DNA of 64,000 nt from JAOPZW01 sp963764585 (GTDB lineage: Bacteria > Actinomycetota > Thermoleophilia > Solirubrobacterales > Solirubrobacteraceae): NCBI GenBank assembly GCA_963764585.1, contig CAVXTB010000001.1:248001-312000 (forward strand), in the 5' to 3' direction. Both the position numbers and the translations under genes were made by a program. Below are positions 53,008 to 60,985 of the stretch, piece by piece. The notes under the pieces were generated by a model. It was not told the origin of the DNA, did not search any database, and worked only from the letters and a program-made list of their open reading frames with translations. The stretch's first letter is position 1, and the number at the start of each line of letters is the position of its first letter.

Positions 53008-54351
53008 ATGGCCGAGCACCGGGTCCGGATCGTGGCGTGGACCGCCCTCGTCACGCTCCCGCTCGCGGGCCTGTCCTTCCTGCTCGCCGCCCCGGAGGCC
53101 GACGTGCACTGGGAGAACCACCCCGCGCACTTCTGGCTCGTCCTCGGCGCGTCGGTCGCCACCGCGATCCTCGCCTACGCCACCGGCGAGGTCGCCGCGC
53201 GCCGCGGCGACGAGCGCCTCTACCTCGTCTCGCTCGGGTTCCTGGCGGCGGCGGGCTTCCTTGGCCTTCACGCGCTCGCCACGCCCAAGGTCCTGCTCGA
53301 CGGGCCCAATGGCGGCTTCGTCCTGGCCACGCCGGTCGGGCTGCTCGTCGCCGCCGTGCTCGCCGCCCTCAGCGCCGCGCCGGGCCAGATCGTCACGCGC
53401 CACCTGCGGCTGCTGCGCATCGCGCTGTTCCTCCTCATGGCGGTGTGGGCCGCCGCATCGCTGGCCGAGATCGCGCCGCTGAACGATCCGATGCCACCCG
53501 AGTCGGGATCGACCCCGCTGACCGTGCTGGCCATTGCAGGGATCGCGCTCTACGCCTACGCCGCGCTGCGCTACGCAAGCCTCTATCGCCGCCGGCGCTC
53601 GGCCATCGTGGTCGCCCTCGTCACCGCGTTCATTCTGCTGGCCGAGGCGATGGTGGCCGTCGCCTTCGCGCGCAACTGGCACGCGAGCTGGTGGGAGTGG
53701 CACGTGCTGATGCTCGCGGCCTTCGCGCTCATCGCGCTCGCCGCCCGCGCGCAGGGGCCGTTCGAGCGCTTCAGCGACCTCTACCTGGAGGCCACCGCGG
53801 CCGGCACGCGCGAGGTCAGCGTCATCTTCGCCGACCTCGCCGGATTCACGGCGTTCAGCGAGGGGCGCGAGCCGCGCGCGGTCTCCGAGATGCTCAACGC
53901 GTACTTCGAGGCGGCGATCCCGGCCGTCGTGCAGCACCACGGCGGCGAGATCGACCGCATCGTCGGCGACGAGCTGATGGCCACCTTCAACACGCGCGGC
54001 GACCAGCCCGATCACCCCCAGCGCGCCGCCGCGGCGGCCCTCGACGTCCAGCGCGAGACCGGCGCCGTGGCCGCCGCGCATCCCGACTGGCCGCGCTTTC
54101 GCGTCGGCGTGAACACCGGCGAGGCGCTCGTCGGCGTCCTCGGCGCCCGCGAGGGCCGCAGCTACACGGTCATCGGCGACACGGTCAACGTCGCCAGCCG
54201 CCTGCAGTCCGCGGCACCGGTCGGCGCGGTCGCCGTCGGCGCCGCGACGCTGCGCTACCTGACCGGCGCGCGCGTGCGGAGCCTCGGCGCGCTGCCGCTG
54301 CGCGGCAAGAGCGAGCCGGTCGACGCCTACGTGCTCGAGGCGCTGCGCTGA
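53008..54351 (+). CDS. Polytopic class III adenylate/guanylate cyclase
   Basis: 447 residues, ATG with GAGGA upstream. About seven membrane helices (residues 10-245) without an evident outer sensor domain, then a catalytic domain (about 268-440). Metal Asp residues are in IFADLAGFTAF and IVGDELMATF; Asn and Arg in DTVNVASRL. The purine-recognising Lys position appears to be Arg (EIDRIVGD). It could make cAMP or cGMP for the Crp-type receptor encoded at 7520, but distance makes this an inference. Confidence 0.9.
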   Translation: MAEHRVRIVAWTALVTLPLAGLSFLLAAPEADVHWENHPAHFWLVLGASVATAILAYATGEVAARRGDERLYLVSLGFLAAAGFLGLHALATPKVLLDGPNGGFVLATPVGLLVAAVLAALSAAPGQIVTRHLRLLRIALFLLMAVWAAASLAEIAPLNDPMPPESGSTPLTVLAIAGIALYAYAALRYASLYRRRRSAIVVALVTAFILLAEAMVAVAFARNWHASWWEWHVLMLAAFALIALAARAQGPFERFSDLYLEATAAGTREVSVIFADLAGFTAFSEGREPRAVSEMLNAYFEAAIPAVVQHHGGEIDRIVGDELMATFNTRGDQPDHPQRAAAAALDVQRETGAVAAAHPDWPRFRVGVNTGEALVGVLGAREGRSYTVIGDTVNVASRLQSAAPVGAVAVGAATLRYLTGARVRSLGALPLRGKSEPVDAYVLEALR

Positions 54352-54746
54352 GCGATGCGCGCGTCGGCGCGCGCCTTCGCCCGGTCGCTCACGAGCCTGC
54401 CCAGCAGCGAGCGGCGGCCGGCGATCGCTCCGTAGCCCAGCCGCGCCAGCGCGGGCGCGCGCCGGGCGAGCGCGGCCAGCGGCGCGCCGCCGGGCAGCAC
54501 CGCCGCGATCGGCGCGATGGCGTCGCCGCCCGAGGTGCGCATGCCGGCGGCGTCGATCGCGTGCGCGCTGCCCAGCCGCTGCTCCGGCGGCAGGCCGGCG
54601 AGCAGGCGCTGGCCGTTCTCGGACTGGATCGCGACGGGGTGCAGGCGCCCGGCGCGGTCCCAGGCCAGGAGCCGCCCGACGCTCCAGCGACAGAAGCCGC
54701 AGTCGCGGTCAAAGAGGACGGTGACCGCTGGGGGGCGCGCGGCCAC
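54327..54746 (-). CDS. DCC-family thiol-disulfide oxidoreductase-like protein
   Basis: 139 residues, GTG at 54746. VLFDRDCGFCRWSVG carries the DxxCxxC signature of the DUF393/DCC family, a thioredoxin-like group. Its redox partner is unknown. The 3' end overlaps the convergent cyclase gene by 25 bases. Confidence 0.83.
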   Translation of the reverse strand: MAARPPAVTVLFDRDCGFCRWSVGRLLAWDRAGRLHPVAIQSENGQRLLAGLPPEQRLGSAHAIDAAGMRTSGGDAIAPIAAVLPGGAPLAALARRAPALARLGYGAIAGRRSLLGRLVSDRAKARADARIAQRSASST

Positions 54747-54790
54747 CGTCCTATTCGACCTGCCGGGCCTGTCCGGGCCCGTGCAGCTTG

Positions 54791-55858
54791 TTAGAGACCG
54801 GGCGGATGGACGGCGGTGTACCCTCTCGTCGATCGCATGTCGGCCTGCCAGCGGGTGTTGTTCCTGGTGCGGCCGCTCGTGTCGAAGCGAATGCCCGCCA
54901 CGACCATGAACGCGTGGCTGGCCTTGCCGTAGATCGTCACCCACTGGCCGGGGCCCGGATCGCCCCAGTCGGTGAAGTCGCCGGAGGTCAGGGCGTCGTC
55001 GAGCAGCCCGGCGCCGTGGAGGGCGAAGGAGACCGAGCCCGAGCAGTCATAGCCCGAGTCGTTCCACTTGCCGTGACCGCCGCCGTACTTGTAGGGCTTG
55101 CTCGCGATCTGGTTGCCGGCCGCGATGATCGCCTTGACCTGGTCGGGCGCGCTGGCCGGGGCGATGGCCAGGCCATCGGGGCCGATCTGCGCCATGTCGC
55201 CGGGAGCCAGCTGCGTCGGCTGCGTGCCGGCGCCGGGGTCGGCCTGGCCCGCGAGCGTGCGCAGGGCGTCGATGTCGCCGGCGTCCATGATGCCGTCGAC
55301 GGTGCGGTTCTGCGCGGTCTCGAACTTCTCGACCGCCTTCTCGGTGCTCGAGCCGAACTCGCCGTCGATGCCGACCTTGAAGCCGGCGCGGCTGAGGAAG
55401 TCCTGCAGCACGCGGATGTCGTGGCCGCTCATGCCGAGCTCGACCGGGATGCGGTCGCCGAGGCTGTGGTGCGGGCCGTCATCGCCGGGGTCGTCGGAGA
55501 AGCCGCCGTTGGCATTGGCCTTCGTCCCGCGCAGCGCGCGCTTGAGGGCCGCGACGGTGCGGCGCCCGACCGTGCCGCTGGGCGCCAGCCGCGACGCGCG
55601 CTGGAAGCGCTTGACGGCCCGCAGCGTGGAGGTGCCGAAGCTCGAGTCGAGCTTGACCTTGAAGCCCGCCTTCGTGAGCGCCTGCTGGAGCTCGCGCACG
55701 TCGGGCCCGCTGTCACCGGCGCGCAGGGTGCGATCGCCGAGGTGCGCGCCCGTGGCGGGCGAGCTGGCGAGCGCGCTCGGCGCTGCAACGGTGGTCAGGA
55801 GAACGACGAAGACGGCAATGAATGCACTACGGGTACGACGAACGGCTGACGGCGGCAC
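54791..55858 (-). CDS. Secreted peptidoglycan-binding NlpC/P60-like hydrolase under riboswitch control
   Basis: 355 residues, GTG start. A signal peptide (to ALA-SS, about residue 31) is followed by two peptidoglycan-binding domains (GDSGPDVRELQQALTKAGF and GMSGHDIRVLQDFLSRAGF) and an NlpC/P60-like domain with Cys272 (GYDCSGSVSF) and His315 (ASHAFMVV). It should cut cell-wall peptides. A c-di-AMP riboswitch precedes it, as for many actinobacterial wall hydrolases, linking wall turnover to turgor signalling. Confidence 0.9.
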   Translation of the reverse strand: MPPSAVRRTRSAFIAVFVVLLTTVAAPSALASSPATGAHLGDRTLRAGDSGPDVRELQQALTKAGFKVKLDSSFGTSTLRAVKRFQRASRLAPSGTVGRRTVAALKRALRGTKANANGGFSDDPGDDGPHHSLGDRIPVELGMSGHDIRVLQDFLSRAGFKVGIDGEFGSSTEKAVEKFETAQNRTVDGIMDAGDIDALRTLAGQADPGAGTQPTQLAPGDMAQIGPDGLAIAPASAPDQVKAIIAAGNQIASKPYKYGGGHGKWNDSGYDCSGSVSFALHGAGLLDDALTSGDFTDWGDPGPGQWVTIYGKASHAFMVVAGIRFDTSGRTRNNTRWQADMRSTRGYTAVHPPGL

Positions 55859-55885
55859 GAAGCTAAGACCCCTCTTTTGTTAGGC

Positions 55886-56019
55886 GCCTACGGGGTTAGC
55901 TGTCGGGCTCGCGCGAAAAAGGTCGCGCTACGCCGCTCTCATGGCGGCGATTCGCCCCATGCCACCAAGGTGGCCATGGGTCCCCCGCTCCCCACCGTTG
56001 AGCACGGCAGGGACTCGGC
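55886..56019 (-). promoter_or_regulatory. Cyclic di-AMP riboswitch (ydaO-yuaA type)
   Basis: Read on the minus strand, the conserved blocks occur in order: GCCGAGTCCCTGCCG, GGTGGGGAG, GGGACCCATGG, GGGGCGAATCGCC, a variable stem, then GAGCCCGACAGCTAACCCCG and TAGGC. This is the consensus of the ydaO family. A TAGATT box (56044-56039) just upstream is a likely -10, putting the transcript start near 56032. Only 27 bases separate the aptamer from the GTG start, and GCTAACCCC in the aptamer can pair with GGGGTCTTAGC at the ribosome site, so control may be at translation. Confidence 0.9.
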
Positions 56020-56113
56020 TGGTCAAAACGACCGGGGCAATCTAGCGAATTGTTCGGCGGATGGGAGTGCTTCTTGAAAAATTCGGCGAAACGTCCACCG
56101 GTCCTGCTGGTTT

Positions 56114-57244
56114 CTAACCCCGCAGCGAGGCGTCCACGACGGCCAGGGCGACCTCCGCGCGGACCTTCAGCGACGACGCGAGCACGTACTCGTGGGGCGC
56201 GTGCGCGCCGCCTCCGCGCGGCCCGAGACCGTCGACGGTGAGCGGGATCGTGGCCGCGAAGTGGCTCGCGTCGCTCGCGCCGCCGCGGCCCGCGCCGATG
56301 ATCGGCCGCCCCAGCGCCGCCCCGGCCGCCTCCAGCAGCGCGACGGTCTCCGCACGGGCGTCCATGCCGGGCCACTCGCGCACGAGATGCGCCTCCAGCC
56401 GCGCGCCTCCGAGCTCGGGCGGGACGGCCGCGAGGACGCCGTCGAAGGCCTCGAGCCGGTCGGCGCGCAGATCGCAGACGAGCTGGCCGCTCCCCGGGAC
56501 GACGTTGAAGGCGTCGCCGGCGTGCAGCACGGTCGGCACGGCCGTTAGGCGCTCGGGGCCGTGCGGATCGTTGCTCGACGCGATCGCCTGGGCCGCCGAC
56601 GCCAGCGCCAGCAGCGCGTTGACGCCCTTGTCCGGAGCCGAGCCCGAGTGCGCGCTGCGCCCGTGGGCCGTGACGCTGAGGGTGCCGGCGGCCTTGCGCT
56701 TGACCACGACGGCCTCCAGGCCGTCCTCGGCGAGCTGGCCGGCCTCGAAGCACAGGCAGGCATCGAACCCGGCGAAGCGCGGGACGTGGACGAACGGCCC
56801 GGCCCGCCACTCCTCGTCGCACACCAGCAGGAGCGCGACCTCGGCGAAGTCCGCCGGGCGCGCGGCCAGCGCCCGCAGCACGCCGAGCGCGAGGACGTCG
56901 CCGCCCTTCATGTCGATCGCGCCGGAGCCGAGCAGGCGATCGCCCTCGCGCGTCAGCGAGCGGTGCTCGTCGTGGGCGATGACCGTGTCGAGGTGGCCGA
57001 GCAGCAGCAGCCGGCGCGAGCCCGCGCCGGTCAGGCGCACGACTAGGTCGGGCGCGTGATCGGGCGTCGAGCACGGGACGCGCTCGATCATCGCTTCGTT
57101 GGGGGCCAGCGCCGCCACGAGCGCGACGGCCTCCTCGGCGCCGTGGCGGTCGCCGCTCGGGCTCGAGATCGCCACGAGCGCTTCGAGCTCGCGCTCGGCA
57201 TGGGCGGCGATCGCGCCGGTGTGCTGTGCGATCCATTCGTCCAC
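56114..57244 (-). CDS. M20 family metallopeptidase (ArgE/DapE/CPG2-like)
   Basis: 376 residues from the GTG at 57244, chosen because GAGAGGG lies about 9 bases upstream; a GTG at 57262 would leave only 3 bases to the divergent peroxiredoxin ATG. LLLLGHLDTV, GSGAIDMKGGDVLAL and LLVCDEEWRAG contain metal ligands His, Asp and the catalytic Glu pair; the dimerisation lid holds SAHSGSAPDKGVNA. It removes an acyl or C-terminal residue from an unknown peptide or amide. Confidence 0.9.
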   Translation of the reverse strand: MDEWIAQHTGAIAAHAERELEALVAISSPSGDRHGAEEAVALVAALAPNEAMIERVPCSTPDHAPDLVVRLTGAGSRRLLLLGHLDTVIAHDEHRSLTREGDRLLGSGAIDMKGGDVLALGVLRALAARPADFAEVALLLVCDEEWRAGPFVHVPRFAGFDACLCFEAGQLAEDGLEAVVVKRKAAGTLSVTAHGRSAHSGSAPDKGVNALLALASAAQAIASSNDPHGPERLTAVPTVLHAGDAFNVVPGSGQLVCDLRADRLEAFDGVLAAVPPELGGARLEAHLVREWPGMDARAETVALLEAAGAALGRPIIGAGRGGASDASHFAATIPLTVDGLGPRGGGAHAPHEYVLASSLKVRAEVALAVVDASLRG

Positions 57245-57265
57245 GCTCGCGTACCCTCTCACGCC

Positions 57266-57745
57266 ATGGCCTCCTCACCGCGGGTCGGCGACCCGGCTCC
57301 CGACTTCACCCTCGAGGGCACCGACGGGACGTTCCGGCTCTCCGACCACCGCGGTGAGCGCGTCGTGCTGCTCTTCTACCCGGGCGACGAGACGGCGGTC
57401 TGCACCCGGCAGTTCTGCTCGTACCGCGACCGCGCCGACGACATGGCAGAGCTGGACGCGGTCGTCGTCGGGATCTCGCCCCAGGACGTCGATTCGCACG
57501 AGTCGTTCATGGCGCACCACGGGCTCACGGTGCCGCTGCTGGCCGACGTCGACCGTGCCGTCGCGCGGTCCTACGGCGTCGCGCGCGATGGCGTCTCGGC
57601 CCTGGTGCAGGCGATCCAGCGGGCCGCCTTCATCGTCGACGAGGACGGCGTCGTGCGCTACCGCCACGTGCACAGGATCGGGCTGGACTTCCAGAGCGTC
57701 GACGACCTGCGCGACGCGCTCGAGGCGCTGCCCGCGCGGGCGTGA
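57266..57745 (+). CDS. Peroxiredoxin (BCP/AhpC-TSA family)
   Basis: 159 residues. The peroxidatic Cys is in YPGDETAVCTRQFCSYRD, with a second Cys five residues on, as in BCP-type 2-Cys peroxiredoxins. It reduces peroxides using thioredoxin-like donors. A TACCCT box ends 8 bases before the ATG, within the first codons of one possible form of the divergent peptidase. Its stop overlaps the next GTG. Confidence 0.92.
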   Translation: MASSPRVGDPAPDFTLEGTDGTFRLSDHRGERVVLLFYPGDETAVCTRQFCSYRDRADDMAELDAVVVGISPQDVDSHESFMAHHGLTVPLLADVDRAVARSYGVARDGVSALVQAIQRAAFIVDEDGVVRYRHVHRIGLDFQSVDDLRDALEALPARA

Positions 57746-58800
57746 TCGCCGAGCGCACGCTCCTCGACGGAGGCCAGACGGCCGACGACGTCGCCGCGCA
57801 GCTCGTCCCCTGGCTCGGGGAGGCGCGCCGCTCGCTCGACATCGCGCTCTACGACGTGCGGCTCCCGGGGCCGATCGGCGATCTCGTCGCCGAGGCGATC
57901 CGCGCCGCCGCCGCTCGCGGCGTGGCAGTGCGGATCGCCTTCAACGCCGACGGCGATCGCGCGCACAAGCCGCTCCCGCCCCCGCCGCAGACGGACCCGT
58001 CACTGCTCGAGACGCTCGGCGTGCCGCTGCGCGCGATCCCGGGCGAGCCCGACCTGATGCACCACAAGTACGTGGTGCGCGACCTGTCGTCGGTGTGGAC
58101 GGGCTCGACGAACTGGACGCTCGACTCGTGGACGCGCGAGGAGAACGTGCTCGTCACGGTCGACTCCGCGCCGCTCGCGCGCGCGTACGCGCGCGACTTC
58201 GAGGATCTCTGGCGCCACCGTCGGGTCGAGGGCACCGGCTCCTTCGACGTGCCGCCGATCGACGTCGACGGCGTCCGCCTGCGGGCGTGGTTCTCGCCGG
58301 GGCGCGGGCCCGAGCTGTCGGCGCGGATCGCCAAGCGCATCGCCACGGCGCGGCGGCGGGTGCGCATCGCCTCGCCGGTGCTGACGGCCGCGCCGATCCT
58401 GGCGGCGCTCAACCAGGCGCTGTCGGAGGGCGTTGTCGACGTCGCCGGTGTCAGCGACGCCACGCAGATCGGGCAGGTGTTCTCGCAGTGGCACGCGAGC
58501 GAGCACTCGGGGTGGAAGGGGCCGTTGCTGGCGCGCGTGCTGACGCGGCTGCCGTGGACGGGCAAGATCTCGACGCCGTACGCGCCCGGCGCGGTCCACG
58601 ACTACATGCACGCAAAGGTCGCCGTCGCCGACGACGTCGTCTTCGTCGGCTCGTTCAACCTGTCGCGATCGGGCGAGGAGAACGCCGAGAACGTGCTCGA
58701 GATCGTCGATGCCGGGCTCGCCGAGCGGATGGCGGCCTTCGTCGACGTCGTGCGGGCGCTGTATCCGGCTGTCGGCGTGCCCGCCTACGCGGCGAGCTGA
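57742..58800 (+). CDS. Phospholipase D-like protein with two HKD motifs
   Basis: 352 residues, GTG overlapping the peroxiredoxin stop. HHKYVVRD followed by WTGSTNWT, and HAKVAVAD followed by FVGSFNLS, are the paired HxK(x)4D motifs that form one active site. No signal peptide is seen, so it is cytoplasmic; phosphodiester hydrolysis of lipid or nucleic acid is possible. The stop overlaps the convergent LOG gene by 16 bases. Confidence 0.9.
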   Translation: MIAERTLLDGGQTADDVAAQLVPWLGEARRSLDIALYDVRLPGPIGDLVAEAIRAAAARGVAVRIAFNADGDRAHKPLPPPPQTDPSLLETLGVPLRAIPGEPDLMHHKYVVRDLSSVWTGSTNWTLDSWTREENVLVTVDSAPLARAYARDFEDLWRHRRVEGTGSFDVPPIDVDGVRLRAWFSPGRGPELSARIAKRIATARRRVRIASPVLTAAPILAALNQALSEGVVDVAGVSDATQIGQVFSQWHASEHSGWKGPLLARVLTRLPWTGKISTPYAPGAVHDYMHAKVAVADDVVFVGSFNLSRSGEENAENVLEIVDAGLAERMAAFVDVVRALYPAVGVPAYAAS

Positions 58801-59498
58801 AGGCCCTGGCGCTCAGCGCCGCGGCGGACGAGCGCGACGACCTCGTCGGGGTCGTCGGTCGCCTTGAGCAGGTCGACGTCCGCCGGCGCGATCATGCCCT
58901 GGGCCACCACGCGCTCGCGCAGCCAGTCGATGAGCCCCTGCCAGTAGGACGTCTGCACGAGGACCACCGGGAAGTGGCGGATCTTGCCCGTCTGGATGAG
59001 CAGCAGCGCCTCGAAGAGCTCGTCGAGCGTGCCGAACCCGCCGGGGAAGACCACGAACGCGCTCGCGTAGCGGACGAACATCACCTTGCGCGCGAAGAAG
59101 TAATGGAAGCGCAGCGCGATGTCCTGGAACGCGTTGGGACCCTGCTCGAACGGCAGCTCGATGTTCAGCCCGACGCTCGTCGCGCCCGCCTCGCGCGCGC
59201 CGCGGTTCGCGGCCTCCATGATCCCGGGGCCGCCGCCGGTGATGACAGCGAATCCCGCCTCGCCGAGCCTGTGCGCCGTCTGCCGGGCGAGGATGTAGTC
59301 GGGGTGGTCCTGCAGGGTGCGGGCCGAGCCGAAGACCGACACGCCGCAGCCCAGGCCGGCCAGCGCCCCGAACCCCCCGGCGAGCTCGTCGCGGATGCGC
59401 TCCAGCCGCTCGGCATCGCTGCGCTCGCTGGCCACCGCCGGCCGCTCGGCACCGAGCAGCTCCTCGTCGGGCGTGGCCGGGCGGCGGGCATCGGGCAC
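58785..59498 (-). CDS. LOG/TIGR00730 family Rossmann-fold protein
   Basis: 237 residues, GTG at 59498. GGGPGIMEAANRGA and PGGFGTLDELFE are the defining motifs; the family hydrolyses nucleoside 5'-monophosphates (cytokinin-activating type) in characterised members. A TAGGCT box (59511-59506, minus strand) sits 7 bases before the start and is part of the left end of a long hairpin repeat, so the repeat carries this gene's promoter. Confidence 0.92.
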   Translation of the reverse strand: MPDARRPATPDEELLGAERPAVASERSDAERLERIRDELAGGFGALAGLGCGVSVFGSARTLQDHPDYILARQTAHRLGEAGFAVITGGGPGIMEAANRGAREAGATSVGLNIELPFEQGPNAFQDIALRFHYFFARKVMFVRYASAFVVFPGGFGTLDELFEALLLIQTGKIRHFPVVLVQTSYWQGLIDWLRERVVAQGMIAPADVDLLKATDDPDEVVALVRRGAERQGLQLAA

Positions 59499-59508
59499 GC
59501 GGCCGAGC

Positions 59509-59981
59509 CTAGATGGTCGATGCGGCGCCCGTGGTGCGTCGGGTCGTCCACGCGGCGCTTCGCGACGGTTCGTGGCCGGGGCGATGAGGGGGAGAAACCG
59601 CTGTGGGGGCGCCGCCGCGGCGTCGTGCCTTGTCGCGGGCGGCTGCGCAAAGACTCCGGCACCGTGGTGCAGGGTGCGCGTGTCCTGCAACACGTTCGCG
59701 TGTTCGCATACCGAACGTCGAGTTTGTCGCGACATACGCGACAAAGTCGACACTCGGCCTTCGAGCGCCCGGCGCGGCCGGCCAAAGTGTTGCGAAACAC
59801 GCACAGCGCGCCCACCGCGCGAAAGCGGCCCCGCGCGGAAGAGCCGCGCGCGACACGGCACGACGCCACGGCGGCACCACCAGAGCGGCTTCTCCCTGTC
59901 AGTGCCCCGGCCCCGCGGAGCGGCAGACGCGGCGCACGAGAGCCGCGCGGCGCGGCGAGCGCCGCGGCATCGACCATCTAG
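59509..59981. repeat. Long imperfect hairpin repeat, copy A
   Basis: Terminal 15-mers CTAGATGGTCGATGC (59509-59523) and GCATCGACCATCTAG (59967-59981) are exact complements. Between them most of the left arm pairs with the right arm, for example GGGGGAGAAACCGCTGTGG with the complement of AGAGCGGCTTCTCCC, and CGGCGTCGTGCC with its near-complement. The centre is GTCGAGTTTGTCGCG - ACATA - CGCGACAAAGTCGAC. Long open frames here on both strands follow from the symmetry and show no family motif. This explains the 559-base gap between the LOG gene and the next gene. Confidence 0.75.
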
Positions 59982-60057
59982 CGGCGCGGCGCGCGCAGGG
60001 CCCCGACACGGCCCACGCCGCATTCACACGCCCGGGGCGGTACAACTGAACGTGGCG

Positions 60058-60951
60058 ATGGCGGAAGAACCCACTCCCACGCAACCTGACGAGCCGCAGG
60101 AAGCGGCCAGCGGGGCGGAAGCGGCTGCGCCGGAGCCGCCGCCGGCGGCCGAGCCGCCCGTGGCCGAGGAGCCGCCGCCGCCCGCCGAGGAGCCGCCGCC
60201 GGCCGCCGCCGAGCCGCCCGCGGCCGAGCAGCAGCCCGCTGAGCAGCCGCCCGCCGAGCAGCAGCCCGCCGCAGCCGAGCAGCAGCCCGCGGCCAACCCC
60301 CAACGCGAGCAGGGCAAGCCGCGGCGCGACCGGCCGCGGCGCGATCGGGGCCAGCGGCCGCCGCGACGCGATCGCGGTGGCCCGCGCCAGCCCCAGCAGC
60401 AGCGCGCCAGCGGGCCACTGCCATTCCAGGAGCTGCGCGACGCCGCCACGGCGCTCGTCGACCTCTTCGGCGCCCGTCAGGCACTGCGCGACGCGTTTTC
60501 CGCCCTCGGCGACAAGGAGAAGCGCGACCTCGCCCGGCTTGTCGCCGAGGACGGCGACTGGCGCGTCCGCGCCCGCAACATCGCCGCCGGCTCGCTCGGC
60601 GCCGGGCGCGTCGGCAAGGCCCTCGCCGCCCAGCAGATCTCGATGGCGCGCGTCGAGGACCTCTGGCCGCTGACGCTCTCCAAGGAGGAGGCCGCCGAGC
60701 GGCAGTCGCGCATCCGCAACGCCCGCCGCCGCGACGAGCGCCGCGCCCAGCGCGACGCCGACCGCGAGCAGCGCAGCGATCGCGTGTCGCGCGCCGACCT
60801 CGAGAAGGCCCAGGACGGCCGCGTCGGGGCGCAGATCCGCATCGTCATCGGCGGCCAGCAGCGCGACCGCCGCCGCAAGGGCGACGACGACGAGGAGCCC
60901 AAGGAAGATCCCAAGCAAGGCTCCGACCTGCTCGACCGCCTCGGTTACTGA
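60058..60951 (+). CDS. Pro/Glu/Gln-rich protein of unknown function with basic C-terminal region
   Basis: 297 residues from the ATG at 60058 (a GTG at 60052 is possible). Residues 1-90 are low-complexity PAEE, PPAEQQPA repeats; residues 90-120 are Arg-rich (KPRRDRPRRDRGQRPPRRDRG). A helical segment follows (FQELRDAATALVDLFGARQALRDAF) and a charged coiled-coil-like tail ending DLLDRLGY. No signal or membrane helix. The Arg-rich part suggests RNA or DNA contact. I do not recognise the family. Confidence 0.7.
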   Translation: MAEEPTPTQPDEPQEAASGAEAAAPEPPPAAEPPVAEEPPPPAEEPPPAAAEPPAAEQQPAEQPPAEQQPAAAEQQPAANPQREQGKPRRDRPRRDRGQRPPRRDRGGPRQPQQQRASGPLPFQELRDAATALVDLFGARQALRDAFSALGDKEKRDLARLVAEDGDWRVRARNIAAGSLGAGRVGKALAAQQISMARVEDLWPLTLSKEEAAERQSRIRNARRRDERRAQRDADREQRSDRVSRADLEKAQDGRVGAQIRIVIGGQQRDRRRKGDDDEEPKEDPKQGSDLLDRLGY

Positions 60952-60985
60952 TCCTGGCGATCGCGCCCGCCGGCAAGGCGGACGA

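Noticed and set aside
59317..59980. Several long open frames in both strands of the hairpin repeat, some with Cys-rich segments
   Set aside because: They arise from the inverted symmetry and high GC of the repeat; no known domain, no ribosome site, and they overlap the LOG gene.
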